A DNA stretch of 64,000 bases from UBA1764 sp045642565. Lineage in GTDB: Bacteria; Bacillota; Clostridia; Peptostreptococcales; Anaerovoracaceae. Both the position numbers and the translations under genes were made by a program. Below, in pieces: positions 16,508 through 26,154 of this stretch (positions within the stretch are counted from its first letter, which is position 1; every line of letters begins with the position of its first letter). A model generated the notes under the pieces. It was not told where the DNA came from, did not search any database, and worked only from the letters and a program-made list of their open reading frames with translations. Where the stretch lies: assembly GCA_045642565.1 (NCBI GenBank), contig JAZUJE010000002.1, positions 124,001 through 188,000 of the forward strand. Reading direction: 5' to 3'.

Positions 16508-17203
16508 TTATAGCATCTGAATTGCCTGCCAAATCATAGGGATAAACATAGCAGGAAGCATGTTTGCAACCTTTATTTTCGTGATTCCCAGCATATTTAG
16601 CCCAATAATTACAAGGCTTAAACTACCGACAGAAACACACATAGCAACAGTTTCTTCTGTAAGTACCGGAGCAAGTAAACTTGCACCTAAAACTAAAATC
16701 CCTTGATAGATAATAATTGATATTGCTGAAAAAGCTACTGATATACCGGACACCATTGAAAGGCTTAAAGATGAAATACTGTCGAGTATACCTTTTGTAG
16801 TATAAATTGTATGCTGATGTTGAATTCCGCTTTCAAGAGCTCCGAGAAAAGTCATAGATCCTATACAAAATAAAAGACTTGCTGTTACGAAACCTTCCGC
16901 AAACTGAGCTTCTCCGTTACCTTTCATAACTTTACTTTCAATCCATGACCCGAAACGATTAAATTGTTTATCGACATCTATTATTTCGCCAATGACAATT
17001 CCCACAATAAGACATATTAAATAATATAATGGTTGATCAAGTTTTACACCTTGAATACCCATAATCATTACAAATATAGCAAAGGCTTGGAAAATACGTT
17101 CACCAATAGTCTTAGCTTTTTTTATTTTAGAAAACAGCAAGCCTGCACATGTACCAAGTACTACTAAAGCTGCATTAATTAATACACCAATAAATATATC
17201 CAT
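16508..17203 (-). CDS. DUF554 family membrane protein
   Basis: 231-residue protein with six or seven hydrophobic segments. Family marks are the N-terminal INAALVVLGTCAGLL, the GIQGVKLDQP segment, GEIIDVDKQFNRFG, and the central GSMTFLGALESG. DUF554 (YdfK-like) proteins are possible transporters, but the function is unknown. It lies 43 nt after the last antiporter gene with only a weak hairpin between, so it may be transcribed with that cluster. Confidence 0.88.
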   Translation of the reverse strand: MDIFIGVLINAALVVLGTCAGLLFSKIKKAKTIGERIFQAFAIFVMIMGIQGVKLDQPLYYLICLIVGIVIGEIIDVDKQFNRFGSWIESKVMKGNGEAQFAEGFVTASLLFCIGSMTFLGALESGIQHQHTIYTTKGILDSISSLSLSMVSGISVAFSAISIIIYQGILVLGASLLAPVLTEETVAMCVSVGSLSLVIIGLNMLGITKIKVANMLPAMFIPMIWQAIQML

Positions 17204-17246
17204 ATATAAAACATCTTAGGCACTATCGCCTTATTAAATCTGAAAA

Positions 17247-19118
17247 TTAAAATTTAATTAGTAAGTATACCAATACAATTGTAAGTCCGGCAAAAGTAAG
17301 AAGCAATCCGAAAGACATTGAATCACGAGCCTCAAGATAATTATCATTAACTTTCCTGAAGAATTTTCCACTTCGCGTTTCTTCGTACCAACGTTTTATG
17401 CTGAAACGTTTACTGTCTTTTGTATATTGAGTAAATACTTTTGTGAAAACGAACTTTGTAAATGCGTCGGATATTTTATCAATTAGTTTAAATACAACTG
17501 CAAGAATCTTCATCAGTATTGCGAATAATGCATCTGGCAATTTATCTATATAAGCAAAGATTCCGGGCTTAAGCAATAGCTTTATTAAAGGTCTGTAAAC
17601 TAATTCTTCCAAATCTAATTTAGCCGGCCATAAGTTTTTATATTCACCATTCTTAATAAATACATTTCTAACTATAAGCAGATAAACAATGGCACCTATT
17701 GCCAATGAAATACATGAACCTTTCAAATTTGTCCAAACAAAATAGTGCACTGCATGTTCTGCATCAAATCCATGAAGAAAATCTTGTGCAAGCTTTGCTA
17801 AAGAATTCATGCTCTTGTATGGAGTGATTCCCATCACTGCCAAAACAATTGCCGGAACACACAGGCAAGCTGTTGATAAACTATTCATACAAACTTTTTC
17901 TTCATTATATTTTGCCTGGAGCTTTGCATCATGATTTTTCTCAACAAAGATACATACAAACAGTTTTATCATATAGCAGAAAGTGAGACCACCTGTGAAC
18001 AAGAATACCCACTCATAAACACTAAAGAGTTTTGCAGCAGATACAAGTCCTGCAGTCTCTGCCATTTCAATATATTCAACTATAGCTTCGTGAAGCAGAG
18101 TCTTTGAAATATATCCACTTGTTCCCGGGATACCCGAAATGCTTGCAGCCCCAATCAAGAATAAAATCATAAGAACAGGCTTGTTCCGGCCATATCCCTT
18201 GATATCATTCAAATTGAGCTTATGCAGATTCATATAAACAACTCCGGCAGCACTAAACAAAAGCAATTTAATCATAGAATGATTTATCATATGAAGAATT
18301 GTTCCGTTTGATGCCAAAGCATTTTCTTCACCAAGAAGACAAATAAGTCCTATACCAAGAGTGATAAAACCTATTTGCGAAACAGAAGAACATGCAAGAG
18401 TTCGCTTAAGATCTATACTGAAAACACCAAGAACGGCGCCAAGGAACATAGTAATCATTCCAATGCTTGCAAGCATTGTCCCCCAAGCTAAATTTCCGAA
18501 GAAAATATTTACCGAAATTACTATAACACCAAAAATTCCGCTCTTTGTTAATATTCCGGAAAGTAAAGCACTTGCCGGAGCCGGTGCTATTGGATGCGCT
18601 TTTGGTAACCAAATATGAAGAGGAACCATTCCGGCTTTAGCACCAAAACCAAACAAAATGCAAATTCCGCTAACCCAAAGACGTGCAACATTTCCGCCTT
18701 TAGCTATATAACTATTTCCTGCTTCTTCAAGAAGATTAAAATTCAAGGTTCCGAGGGTACTATATAATAAGAAGATACCCATAAGCATAACCATGCCGCC
18801 AATTACTGCAACCGCAAGATAGGTTTCACCAGCACGCATAGGCCCCGGAGTTTCTTCGTGAATAACAAGAACATACGAAGTAAACGACATAATCTCAAAG
18901 AAAATAAATGTCGTTAAGAAATTAGTAGATGCTAAAACCCCAAGTGTTGCAATCCATGTTGCAATCATGAAAATAGCATAGCGCTTTTTATTTTCATAAT
19001 GCTTCATGTATTCAATGCTAAAAAGCAAAGAACATATCCACATTATGCATGCAACTACTATATATATGAGTTGAAAACCGGAGAAATTAAATCCAAGATC
19101 TACTCCGCATAAATTCAT
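17247..19118 (-). CDS. Proton-channel antiporter subunit (NuoL/MrpA/MrpD-like), 623 aa
   Basis: Large membrane protein of the complex I / Mrp antiporter family with about 14-15 hydrophobic segments and a C-terminal extension. The key half-channel residues are visible: Glu in IFFEIMSFTSYVL and Lys in FGFGAKAGMVPLHIWLPKAH, with a further Lys in SGILTKSGIF. It is the last of four such subunits in the cluster. The frame reaches 19139, but the ATG at 19118 overlaps the upstream stop (TAATG) and has a GGAGGG site, so it is chosen. It has no redox centres of its own. Confidence 0.88.
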   Translation of the reverse strand: MNLCGVDLGFNFSGFQLIYIVVACIMWICSLLFSIEYMKHYENKKRYAIFMIATWIATLGVLASTNFLTTFIFFEIMSFTSYVLVIHEETPGPMRAGETYLAVAVIGGMVMLMGIFLLYSTLGTLNFNLLEEAGNSYIAKGGNVARLWVSGICILFGFGAKAGMVPLHIWLPKAHPIAPAPASALLSGILTKSGIFGVIVISVNIFFGNLAWGTMLASIGMITMFLGAVLGVFSIDLKRTLACSSVSQIGFITLGIGLICLLGEENALASNGTILHMINHSMIKLLLFSAAGVVYMNLHKLNLNDIKGYGRNKPVLMILFLIGAASISGIPGTSGYISKTLLHEAIVEYIEMAETAGLVSAAKLFSVYEWVFLFTGGLTFCYMIKLFVCIFVEKNHDAKLQAKYNEEKVCMNSLSTACLCVPAIVLAVMGITPYKSMNSLAKLAQDFLHGFDAEHAVHYFVWTNLKGSCISLAIGAIVYLLIVRNVFIKNGEYKNLWPAKLDLEELVYRPLIKLLLKPGIFAYIDKLPDALFAILMKILAVVFKLIDKISDAFTKFVFTKVFTQYTKDSKRFSIKRWYEETRSGKFFRKVNDNYLEARDSMSFGLLLTFAGLTIVLVYLLIKF

Positions 19119-20599
19119 TAGAATAATCCCTCCATACAATTGATAATAAACATCTCTATATCTGTATTAAATATTCCAAGCAATATACATAAAATTGAAA
19201 GTATAATAAACGGAAGTATCATCTTCCAACTTGGGTCTTTTACATCACTAACACTTTCCCAATTAAAATCTTTGCCAGGGAAATATGCGCGCACAACAAT
19301 CGTTAAAAGATACATTGCAGTAAATACTGCAGAAATTAGCAATGCTGCAACACCAAGATAAGCCACCCAAGAATGGCTTGCCCACTGAACAGCTCCAACG
19401 CCAAGCATCCACTTGCTATAAAATCCGCAAAGAGGTGGGACTCCTATCAAAGCCAAACTTGCTATCGTAAATGCTGCAAACGTAACAGGCATTCTTCTTC
19501 CAAATCCTTTTAAATCTGTGACATAATCTGCTTTTGCTTGTATATGGCAGGTTCCGGCAGTAAAGAATAACGTTATCTTCATTACGCCATGGAAAAGAAG
19601 ATGCATAAAAGCTCCGGCAAAACCAAAGCCATTCATAAGCATAGCCCCAAGCAATATATAAGAAAGATTTGACACTGTTGACATAGCAAGTCTTCTCTTA
19701 AAATGTGTCTCTCTATATGCCCAAACTGATCCGAACGCAATCGTAAATGAAACAAATATTATTGCTACATTTTGAACCCACGAATCGCGAAGCAAATGAA
19801 CTCCAAATGAATAATATGTTACTCTGATTATTGCAAAGCATCCTACTTTAACGACTGCAACAGCATGAAGTAAAGCTGTTACCGGAGTCGGTGCAACACC
19901 AACACTTGGTAGCCATTCGTATAATGGGAAAACTGCAGCCTTAACACCAAAGCCAAAGAACATCAAAAGGAAAGAAACATAGTATAAAGGGTTTACATCT
20001 CCTTGTGCTAATACTTTTGATGCAATTCCTCCGGCAGTATAATCAACTGTTCCGCTAAGAGAATAGAAAATCATTATTCCGGCGAATGCGGCAGTTGCTC
20101 CGGCAATAGAATATGCTATGTATTTAATTCCTGCAGGCTTACTAAATTCATTTCTGCTATGCATGATAAGCGGAATTGTTATGAGTGTAAGAAGCTCATA
20201 GAACAAATACATTGTTACCATATTATTAGCAAAACAGATTCCTAAACTTATGCCATAGGTTGCAGTGTAATATCCGAAGAAAGAATCCGGTCTTGATTCA
20301 TGATACATATATTCAAAAGACCACAAGCTTGCCAATGGCCAAAGCACAGCAAGCAATAGTGCAAATATTCTTGATATTCCATCAACCCTAAATGTAATGG
20401 ATATTTTATTCGTGAGTTTAAGTAATGAAACTGCATCAAGTGGCTTGTTAATAATTAAATAAATTACTATCGCACTTGTTATGCAAACAACACACATGCA
20501 AAGTATCTCGCGCAATTTTTGCTCGAATTTACCCCAAAATATTACTGCGCCAAAAATAATTGGCAACATTATTGATACAATAATTAAATTAAAACCCAT
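19118..20599 (-). CDS. Proton-channel antiporter subunit (NuoM/MrpD-like), 493 aa
   Basis: Membrane protein of about 14 helices. Conserved Glu in LFYELLTLITIPLIM and Lys in FGFGVKAAVFPLYEWLPS. The usual HPxAPxPASALLSG motif reads GVAPTPVTALLHAVAVVK, so this copy is a diverged paralog of its neighbours. Its ATG overlaps the stop of the preceding gene by one base and its own stop overlaps the next ATG, so it is translated by coupling inside the Mrp-type operon. Confidence 0.88.
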   Translation of the reverse strand: MGFNLIIVSIMLPIIFGAVIFWGKFEQKLREILCMCVVCITSAIVIYLIINKPLDAVSLLKLTNKISITFRVDGISRIFALLLAVLWPLASLWSFEYMYHESRPDSFFGYYTATYGISLGICFANNMVTMYLFYELLTLITIPLIMHSRNEFSKPAGIKYIAYSIAGATAAFAGIMIFYSLSGTVDYTAGGIASKVLAQGDVNPLYYVSFLLMFFGFGVKAAVFPLYEWLPSVGVAPTPVTALLHAVAVVKVGCFAIIRVTYYSFGVHLLRDSWVQNVAIIFVSFTIAFGSVWAYRETHFKRRLAMSTVSNLSYILLGAMLMNGFGFAGAFMHLLFHGVMKITLFFTAGTCHIQAKADYVTDLKGFGRRMPVTFAAFTIASLALIGVPPLCGFYSKWMLGVGAVQWASHSWVAYLGVAALLISAVFTAMYLLTIVVRAYFPGKDFNWESVSDVKDPSWKMILPFIILSILCILLGIFNTDIEMFIINCMEGLF

Positions 20600-21870
20600 T
20601 AGAATAAAACTGATACTACTACAGTAAATAAATTAACCCAAGTTTGAGCGAAAAGCCCTAATATAATAACTAAGCAAGCTAAAACAATCATAGGAAATAA
20701 CATTCTTCTTGGAGCTTCAATGCAATCTGCACAAGCATTTTTATTGCTCGGGAAAAACGCATGAATCGAAATCGATAGCAAATAAGCTGCTGTTAATAAT
20801 GCAGAAGCAAGCAAAATTGCCGGACCCATCCAATTTATAACAGGAATCTTTTCTGATAAAGATCCGGTTGCTAAATACCATTTCGAAAGGAAGCCAGCCA
20901 TTGGTGGAACACCAACCAAACCTAAGCTTGCAATTGTAAAGCATGCAAATGTAATTGGCATTTTTCTTCCTATGCCGTCAAGTTGTGAAACTTTATCTTT
21001 GTGATTTGTAAAAATAGTTGCGCCAGCAACCATGAATAAACAATTTTTGATTACTGAATGATAAATTATATGAAGTAAGGCCCCAATTAGTGCTATCGGA
21101 TTCATTGTGAACACACCAAACAAAACATATGAAACCTGCGATACCGTAGAATATGCCAATCTCTTCTTAAATATATCTTGTTGATATGCCATAAGCGATC
21201 CAAGGAAAATTGTCAGCATTGCCATCGCAAGCCATGCATATTGAACCCATGTTCCTTTAATAAAATCTATGCCAAACACAAAATAAATTACTCTGATTAT
21301 GCAAAGCACTCCGGCTTTTGTAATTACACCTGAAAGTACTGCACTCGCCGGAGCCGGAGCAACCGGATGCGCTGTAGGTAACCAACTATGAAGTGGGAAC
21401 ATTCCGGCTTTTGCGCCAAAACCAACAACAGTTAAGAAAATTGCGATAAGAAGAGCTGTTTCATGTCCGGCAACAGCTTGCATATTTAAACTTCCCTTTG
21501 CAACAAAACTTAAGCTGTCACAATATGTTCCTGCAAAGAACATACCTAAAAGACCCAGCGTTGCACCAAAGATTGAGTAGAACAAATACTTTTTTGCAGC
21601 CTCTATTGATTCAGGAGTTCCTTCGTGAAGGACAAGAGGCATAGAAAGTAAAGTCATAAACTCAAAGCTTAAATACATAGTCAAATAACTTGCAGCAAAG
21701 CATAAAGCTACAAGCATTATGTAAGTAAGTATATAAAATACGAAAAATCTTTTTTTGTTTTCAAGATGCTCGGCATATTTCGTGGCATATATTCCAACGA
21801 ATATCCACATAAAGCTTACCAAGCCAAAGAATAACCAGCTAAAAGCATCTGCACTAAAAGCAAAATACAT
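20599..21870 (-). CDS. Proton-channel antiporter subunit (NuoL/M-like), 423 aa
   Basis: Membrane protein of the antiporter family, with Glu in YLSFEFMTLLSMPLVL and Lys in VGFGAKAGMFPLHSWLPTAH followed by PVAPAPASAVLSGVITK. At 423 residues it is shorter than a typical MrpD (about 490) and seems to lack the first one or two helices. The ATG at 21870 follows an AGGAGG site and is preferred to the frame start at 21894. Confidence 0.87.
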   Translation of the reverse strand: MYFAFSADAFSWLFFGLVSFMWIFVGIYATKYAEHLENKKRFFVFYILTYIMLVALCFAASYLTMYLSFEFMTLLSMPLVLHEGTPESIEAAKKYLFYSIFGATLGLLGMFFAGTYCDSLSFVAKGSLNMQAVAGHETALLIAIFLTVVGFGAKAGMFPLHSWLPTAHPVAPAPASAVLSGVITKAGVLCIIRVIYFVFGIDFIKGTWVQYAWLAMAMLTIFLGSLMAYQQDIFKKRLAYSTVSQVSYVLFGVFTMNPIALIGALLHIIYHSVIKNCLFMVAGATIFTNHKDKVSQLDGIGRKMPITFACFTIASLGLVGVPPMAGFLSKWYLATGSLSEKIPVINWMGPAILLASALLTAAYLLSISIHAFFPSNKNACADCIEAPRRMLFPMIVLACLVIILGLFAQTWVNLFTVVVSVLF

Positions 21871-21886
21871 GCATAACCTCCTGATT

Positions 21887-23380
21887 TTATGCAAACATAC
21901 TAAATCCTAAATTAACTATATTAAGTAGCCATTCTGTATTAAGGCCTATTAGGAAATTAATTATTATAAATGCAACTATTGCGATTATATACCCTGTCTT
22001 AAATTTGAAACCTTCCGGGCGACTGTGATTATTGTCACCACCAAAGAGTGTAACGAGTGCCATTATATAATAGATAGCTGTAAGTAAAGTTGATATGATA
22101 ATTGCGAGCAAGGAAATTATCATTCTCCATGAACTAAGCTGAACAGCTGCATAAACCAAAGAATATTTTGTAACAAAGCCTGCAAAGAAAGGAATTCCTA
22201 TCATTGATAAACTTCCGACTACAAAGGCTGATCCGGCAAAAGGATCACGTTTACCTGCACCCAGAATGTCTTTAAACTTTTTTGAATTGCCGGATACATC
22301 CATGATTCCGCCAGCAGCAATAAACAGCATCGCCTTTGTTGCTGCATGAGTTACAATTTGAATAAATGCCGCTTGAATTCCGGCCAAACTTCCCATACCT
22401 ATGCCAAGATAAACATATCCTATCTGTCCTACAGATGAATATGCAAGCATACGCTTTAAATCTTTTTCACGAAGAGCATTTATTGATCCCATAATCATTG
22501 CAACTGCACCGAAAATCAGCAGCACATCAAACATAGGATTTGCTGACATCAAATTTATGCCAAGAACTCTATAAATAACTTTAATTAAAAGGAATATATA
22601 TGCCTTTAAAACAAGACCAGACAACATTGCAGAACTGCTTGCAGTGGCTGAGCTGTGTGCTTCAGGAAGCCATGAGTGGAAAGGCCAAAGTGCAGACTTA
22701 AGTGCCATTCCTACAGCAAAGAGTGCCATAGCAATTTGAACCGCAATGCGTGAATTAGTTGTAATCAAATCTGAATTTATGTAATCACAAATCGGCTCCA
22801 TTAAAAGATGACCGGTTGCGCCATAAACAATACAAATACCTATCAGGAAAAGTCCCGAGCCAACAAGAGACATAATTAAATATCTTGTTGATGCTGCAAG
22901 CGCCTGCTTACCTTCTTTTGCTAAAATAATGCCGCAGGCAGTAATAGTATTAATTTCTATAAATACATAAGCTGTAAATAAATCATTAGTATTTACTAAA
23001 GCTATCATCGAACAAAGAAGAAAAATAACACTTACATAATATAAGTTTTGTTTTTTTCCTTTGATATCTTCTTCAATATGCTTTCTTCCACCTATAATTG
23101 AGAAAAACATTACAAAGCAAAATACAATACAAAGTAATGCTTCTATAGGACCGGATTTTAATTCGTTTCCAAAAGGAGCTCCATAATGGCCCATGCTATA
23201 TGTATAACTATTTCCCCCATCAATAAAATATTTTAACAAGAGAATATTCATTATACCGACAACAAGGCTGGACCACGAAGCAATATGTTTTGCAATTCTT
23301 GCCGGAAGCGCCGCAGTAAGAACTCCGCATATTATTAAAAATAAAACAGACCAAGCAACAACATTTTGTATCAATAACAT
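21887..23380 (-). CDS. Na+/H+ antiporter subunit MnhD/MrpD-like, 497 aa
   Basis: Membrane protein of about 14 helices, closest in layout to MrpD/NuoN. Glu in TAYVFIEINTITACGIIL and Lys in MALKSALWPFHSWLPEAHSS are the proton-path residues; LAYSSVGQIGYVYLGIG is the second conserved block. It directly follows mnhC with a one-base TAATG overlap, the standard mnhC-mnhD order. Confidence 0.92.
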   Translation of the reverse strand: MLLIQNVVAWSVLFLIICGVLTAALPARIAKHIASWSSLVVGIMNILLLKYFIDGGNSYTYSMGHYGAPFGNELKSGPIEALLCIVFCFVMFFSIIGGRKHIEEDIKGKKQNLYYVSVIFLLCSMIALVNTNDLFTAYVFIEINTITACGIILAKEGKQALAASTRYLIMSLVGSGLFLIGICIVYGATGHLLMEPICDYINSDLITTNSRIAVQIAMALFAVGMALKSALWPFHSWLPEAHSSATASSSAMLSGLVLKAYIFLLIKVIYRVLGINLMSANPMFDVLLIFGAVAMIMGSINALREKDLKRMLAYSSVGQIGYVYLGIGMGSLAGIQAAFIQIVTHAATKAMLFIAAGGIMDVSGNSKKFKDILGAGKRDPFAGSAFVVGSLSMIGIPFFAGFVTKYSLVYAAVQLSSWRMIISLLAIIISTLLTAIYYIMALVTLFGGDNNHSRPEGFKFKTGYIIAIVAFIIINFLIGLNTEWLLNIVNLGFSMFA

Positions 23381-23772
23381 TATTCTTTCCTCCTGTCTTC
23401 TTTTCTAACAAGATGAATAATCTTATCAATATTAAATGTTCCGAATTCTTCATATAATCTTACTGTAATAGCAAGAAGAATTGCCGTTACTGAAACTGAT
23501 ACTACTATGCCTGTCAAAACAAGTCCTGCCGGAATAGGATTTACATATAGACTGGTATCAACTCCGGCAGCTTGCTCTTGCAAGCTAACAATAGGAGCAA
23601 TTGCACCTTTTACATAACCTTTAACTGCAAGGAAAAGATAAATCGAAGTATCCATAATGCCAAGTCCAACTATTTTCTTAATCATATTACGGTTAAGAAG
23701 CAAATTGGCAAGGCCTATGCCAAAGCAAATCATAGACACATATTCAGGAAGATTATAAATAAGTTTATCCAT
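23380..23772 (-). CDS. mnhC: Na+/H+ antiporter subunit MnhC/MrpC-like
   Basis: 130-residue NuoK-like membrane protein with three hydrophobic segments. The conserved NLLLNRNMIKKIVGLGIMDTSIYLF and PIPAGLVLTGIVVSVSVTAI regions fit MrpC. Overlaps both neighbours by a single base. Confidence 0.92.
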   Translation of the reverse strand: MDKLIYNLPEYVSMICFGIGLANLLLNRNMIKKIVGLGIMDTSIYLFLAVKGYVKGAIAPIVSLQEQAAGVDTSLYVNPIPAGLVLTGIVVSVSVTAILLAITVRLYEEFGTFNIDKIIHLVRKEDRRKE

Positions 23773-24551
23773 TATTTATGAAACCCTCCTCTTCTAAACA
23801 TCAGGAATAAGGCATAAACAGTATTTGAAACCACTATTCCAACAGCAATATTTAAAGGAAGTATCAAACCTGATGCAAATATACTGCCATCAGCAAGAAC
23901 AGGAATAATACTTTCTATATGATTTGCTCCAATATAAAATACATAAGATTTTGCTAATGCATAGAAAAGCAAAGCGCATACGCTAAGACAAAGATATGTC
24001 TTACTGTTAATAAGGCGCTCGGTTTTTTCAATGCCGTATGCATTAAGATAAAGAATAAACCCGGCTCCAAGAATTGCTCCGCCGGAAAAACCTCCGCCAG
24101 GAGACAGATGGCCATTTAATATTACATAAATTCCAAAAAGAAAAACAACAGGAACTATAAATTCAAATGTTTTTTCGAGAATAGGATCTTTGATTGGCTC
24201 GTGCTTTCTGATTAAATGTTTCACAGGAAGTCCTTCCGGAGAATCATCATCACGGCGCAGTAAAATAAACACGGCAATTGTAGCAACAAATAATACACAA
24301 GATTCTCCAAGTGTATCAAAGGCTCTATAATCGAGTATCATTCCGGACACAGCATTAAGCGAGCCTGTTTCCCATGAAGCATCTGATAAATATTTTTGTG
24401 CAACTTCGTTGTTTGTCGGATTTTTTACTTCACCGATGTCAGGAAGCATACGCACAGTAAGAAGCATGGCAATAATAAAAACTATTGCCAAACAAATCGC
24501 AATTATATCATAAGCGAGGTCTAAGCCATGATGCTTTTTATGATTACTCAT
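23772..24551 (-). CDS. MbhE-like / MnhB fusion subunit of the antiporter
   Basis: 259-residue membrane protein in two parts. Residues 1-115 resemble the MbhE/MrpA C-terminal piece (membrane helix, then DYRAFDTLGESCVLFVATIAVF). Residues 130-259 are an MnhB domain with the signature NGHLSPGGGFSGGAILGAG. In ordinary Mrp operons the first part sits at the end of MrpA; here it is joined to MnhB. Overlaps the DUF4040 gene by 8 bp. Confidence 0.9.
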   Translation of the reverse strand: MSNHKKHHGLDLAYDIIAICLAIVFIIAMLLTVRMLPDIGEVKNPTNNEVAQKYLSDASWETGSLNAVSGMILDYRAFDTLGESCVLFVATIAVFILLRRDDDSPEGLPVKHLIRKHEPIKDPILEKTFEFIVPVVFLFGIYVILNGHLSPGGGFSGGAILGAGFILYLNAYGIEKTERLINSKTYLCLSVCALLFYALAKSYVFYIGANHIESIIPVLADGSIFASGLILPLNIAVGIVVSNTVYALFLMFRRGGFHK

Positions 24552-24834
24552 CTTGATCTTCCTCCTCGCTGTTTATCCCATCGATTTCACTAAAGTGCTT
24601 GTGGAATATTCCCATACGCTTAAATGATGCAAAAAACATAACTGTTGTGATTCCTGCACCAACAGCTGCTTCTGTAATAGCTAAATCCGGAGCTTGCAAA
24701 ATAATCCAAATGATAGATGTGATTAAACTATAACTCATAAAAATAATGATTACAGGTAGAGGTTTATCTGTAAATGTTATAGCGACGCCACAAACAATAA
24801 GCATTATTAAAAGCAATGTCATTAATATAGTCAT
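24544..24834 (-). CDS. DUF4040 / MbhD-like antiporter subunit
   Basis: 96-residue membrane protein with three hydrophobic segments and the hallmark LQAPDLAITEAAVGAGI. This region is the part of MrpA that follows its NuoL-like domain; as a separate gene it is called MbhD in Mbh hydrogenases. Its presence as a free gene shows the split-MrpA architecture. Confidence 0.9.
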   Translation of the reverse strand: MTILMTLLLIMLIVCGVAITFTDKPLPVIIIFMSYSLITSIIWIILQAPDLAITEAAVGAGITTVMFFASFKRMGIFHKHFSEIDGINSEEEDQDE

Positions 24835-25142
24835 TCTTCTACCTCACAACATTCTTCTAATTTATCATTTGCATCGGCTTCAAGCTTTGCAAGCATATGT
24901 GAAGATACAGGAGATGTAAAATATAAAACAACTCCCGCAATGAAAAGTTTAAGACTTGTTAAATTAAAACCATTTAATATAATGCATCCGATAACAAAGC
25001 TTGCACATGCGAAAGCATCTGCAATACCGGCGGCATGCATACGTTTAAGCATATCTTTGAATTTAAAGTTTCCTATTACAGCAAAAATATATCCTATAAG
25101 ACCTATAGCAATGAAGATGCAGCCAATTATTTCTCTGAACAT
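24831..25142 (-). CDS. mnhG: Na+/H+ antiporter subunit MnhG/MrpG
   Basis: 103-residue membrane protein, three hydrophobic segments, with the family motif RMHAAGIADAFACASFVIGCI. Overlaps mnhF by 16 bp and the DUF4040 gene by 4 bp. Confidence 0.93.
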   Translation of the reverse strand: MFREIIGCIFIAIGLIGYIFAVIGNFKFKDMLKRMHAAGIADAFACASFVIGCIILNGFNLTSLKLFIAGVVLYFTSPVSSHMLAKLEADANDKLEECCEVEE

Positions 25143-25423
25143 TTTTTGGCCTCCTCTTCAAGTTGTTTTTTTGCACCGCGTGCAATTCTTGAAAGTATCA
25201 TTACAGCAGTAAAGGATAAAAGCGCATAAAGAATAGCTATGTCTGCTAAAAAATTTTGTTGATATATTGTCGCAAGCCCTGCAATGATAGCATTACCAAT
25301 TGAACCTACCATATTAACAGCCAAAACTCTATCAGAGTTTCTTGGGCCTATGATAGATCTGATTATGCATGCCAGTATTAAAACTACAAGAATTATGAGA
25401 ATTATCCAAAGAAAAGTAATCAT
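25127..25423 (-). CDS. mnhF: Na+/H+ antiporter subunit MnhF/MrpF
   Basis: 98-residue membrane protein with three hydrophobic segments and the MrpF pattern IIGPRNSDRVLAVNMVGS. Start overlaps mnhE by 4 bp. Confidence 0.93.
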   Translation of the reverse strand: MITFLWIILIILVVLILACIIRSIIGPRNSDRVLAVNMVGSIGNAIIAGLATIYQQNFLADIAILYALLSFTAVMILSRIARGAKKQLEEEAKKCSEK

Positions 25424-25887
25424 AAACCGGCGAGTTCCTCCATCTTGCGAAGATTTTTTACAAAACTACTTTCTTCTATGCCTTCGCCAAAGCTTTTATC
25501 AAGGCAATGAATTGTATATGTATCATCTGTTAAATCAACAGTTATTGTTCCCGGAGTAAGAGTAATAGAGTTAGCAAGAAGTACACGCGCAGTTTTTGAT
25601 TTTAATCCACTATGAAATTTAATCATAGCCGAAGAAGGCTGCCCTTTTTTGAATATTAAACATATAACAGAAAAAGCAGCTTTTATTACTTCTATTACTA
25701 AATTAAAAATGTAAATCAGAATAAGAGGAATCTCGCGGAAAATCAGCAAGTCTTTCTTAATTGAAAAATCTAAGAATTTGCAACAAAAGAAGTACAGCGC
25801 AGCTGAAATGATTGCACCGATAATAATTATTTCTACTGTTATTTGGCCATTAAATGCAAGCCATAGCGCGAAAAGTAATAAAAACAT
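25420..25887 (-). CDS. mnhE: Na+/H+ antiporter subunit MnhE/MrpE
   Basis: 155-residue membrane protein; N-terminal helices, then the conserved LLANSITLTPGTITVDL segment of MrpE. First gene of the ten-gene cluster. GAGG ribosome binding site before the ATG. Confidence 0.93.
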   Translation of the reverse strand: MFLLLFALWLAFNGQITVEIIIIGAIISAALYFFCCKFLDFSIKKDLLIFREIPLILIYIFNLVIEVIKAAFSVICLIFKKGQPSSAMIKFHSGLKSKTARVLLANSITLTPGTITVDLTDDTYTIHCLDKSFGEGIEESSFVKNLRKMEELAGL

Positions 25888-25919
25888 GATTTCCTCTTCA
25901 TGCTCGTATTTGAATTAGC

Positions 25920-25938
25920 GTATACATAATTAGTATAC
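25920..25938. promoter_or_regulatory. GTATAC-N7-GTATAC repeat in the antiporter promoter region
   Basis: Two self-complementary GTATAC boxes separated by 7 bp, about 35-50 bp before mnhE, overlapping a TATACT that could serve as a -10. A candidate operator; nothing identifies its protein. The rest of 25888-26100 shows only a 15-bp inverted repeat (AGTTATT/AATAACT, 26012-26026) and no gene. Confidence 0.35.
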
Positions 25939-26100
25939 ATTATTTTTTAACAATACAAAAGCCCCGAAAATCCACTATTTGGCTTCAATGGAATACAATG
26001 ATTTAGAGATTAGTTATTTAATAACTTGATCAGTTGTTTAAATAGCGCAATTTTCATACATATAGCATTAAATGCATTGTTATTTTCTAAACAAATATAA

Positions 26101-26125
26101 AAACCCTGGCAAGATGCCAGGGTTT
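26101..26125 (-). terminator. Terminator after thiolase gene
   Basis: 11-bp stem AAACCCTGGCA/TGCCAGGGTTT with a 3-nt loop and T-run on the minus strand. Confidence 0.9.
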
Positions 26126-26154
26126 TTAAAGTTCCATTTTTTCCTATCTAAGCA

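Noticed and set aside
23772..24551. Possible frameshift joining two antiporter genes
   Set aside because: The MbhE-like and MnhB parts are in one continuous frame with no stop and with intact motifs, so a natural fusion is the better reading.
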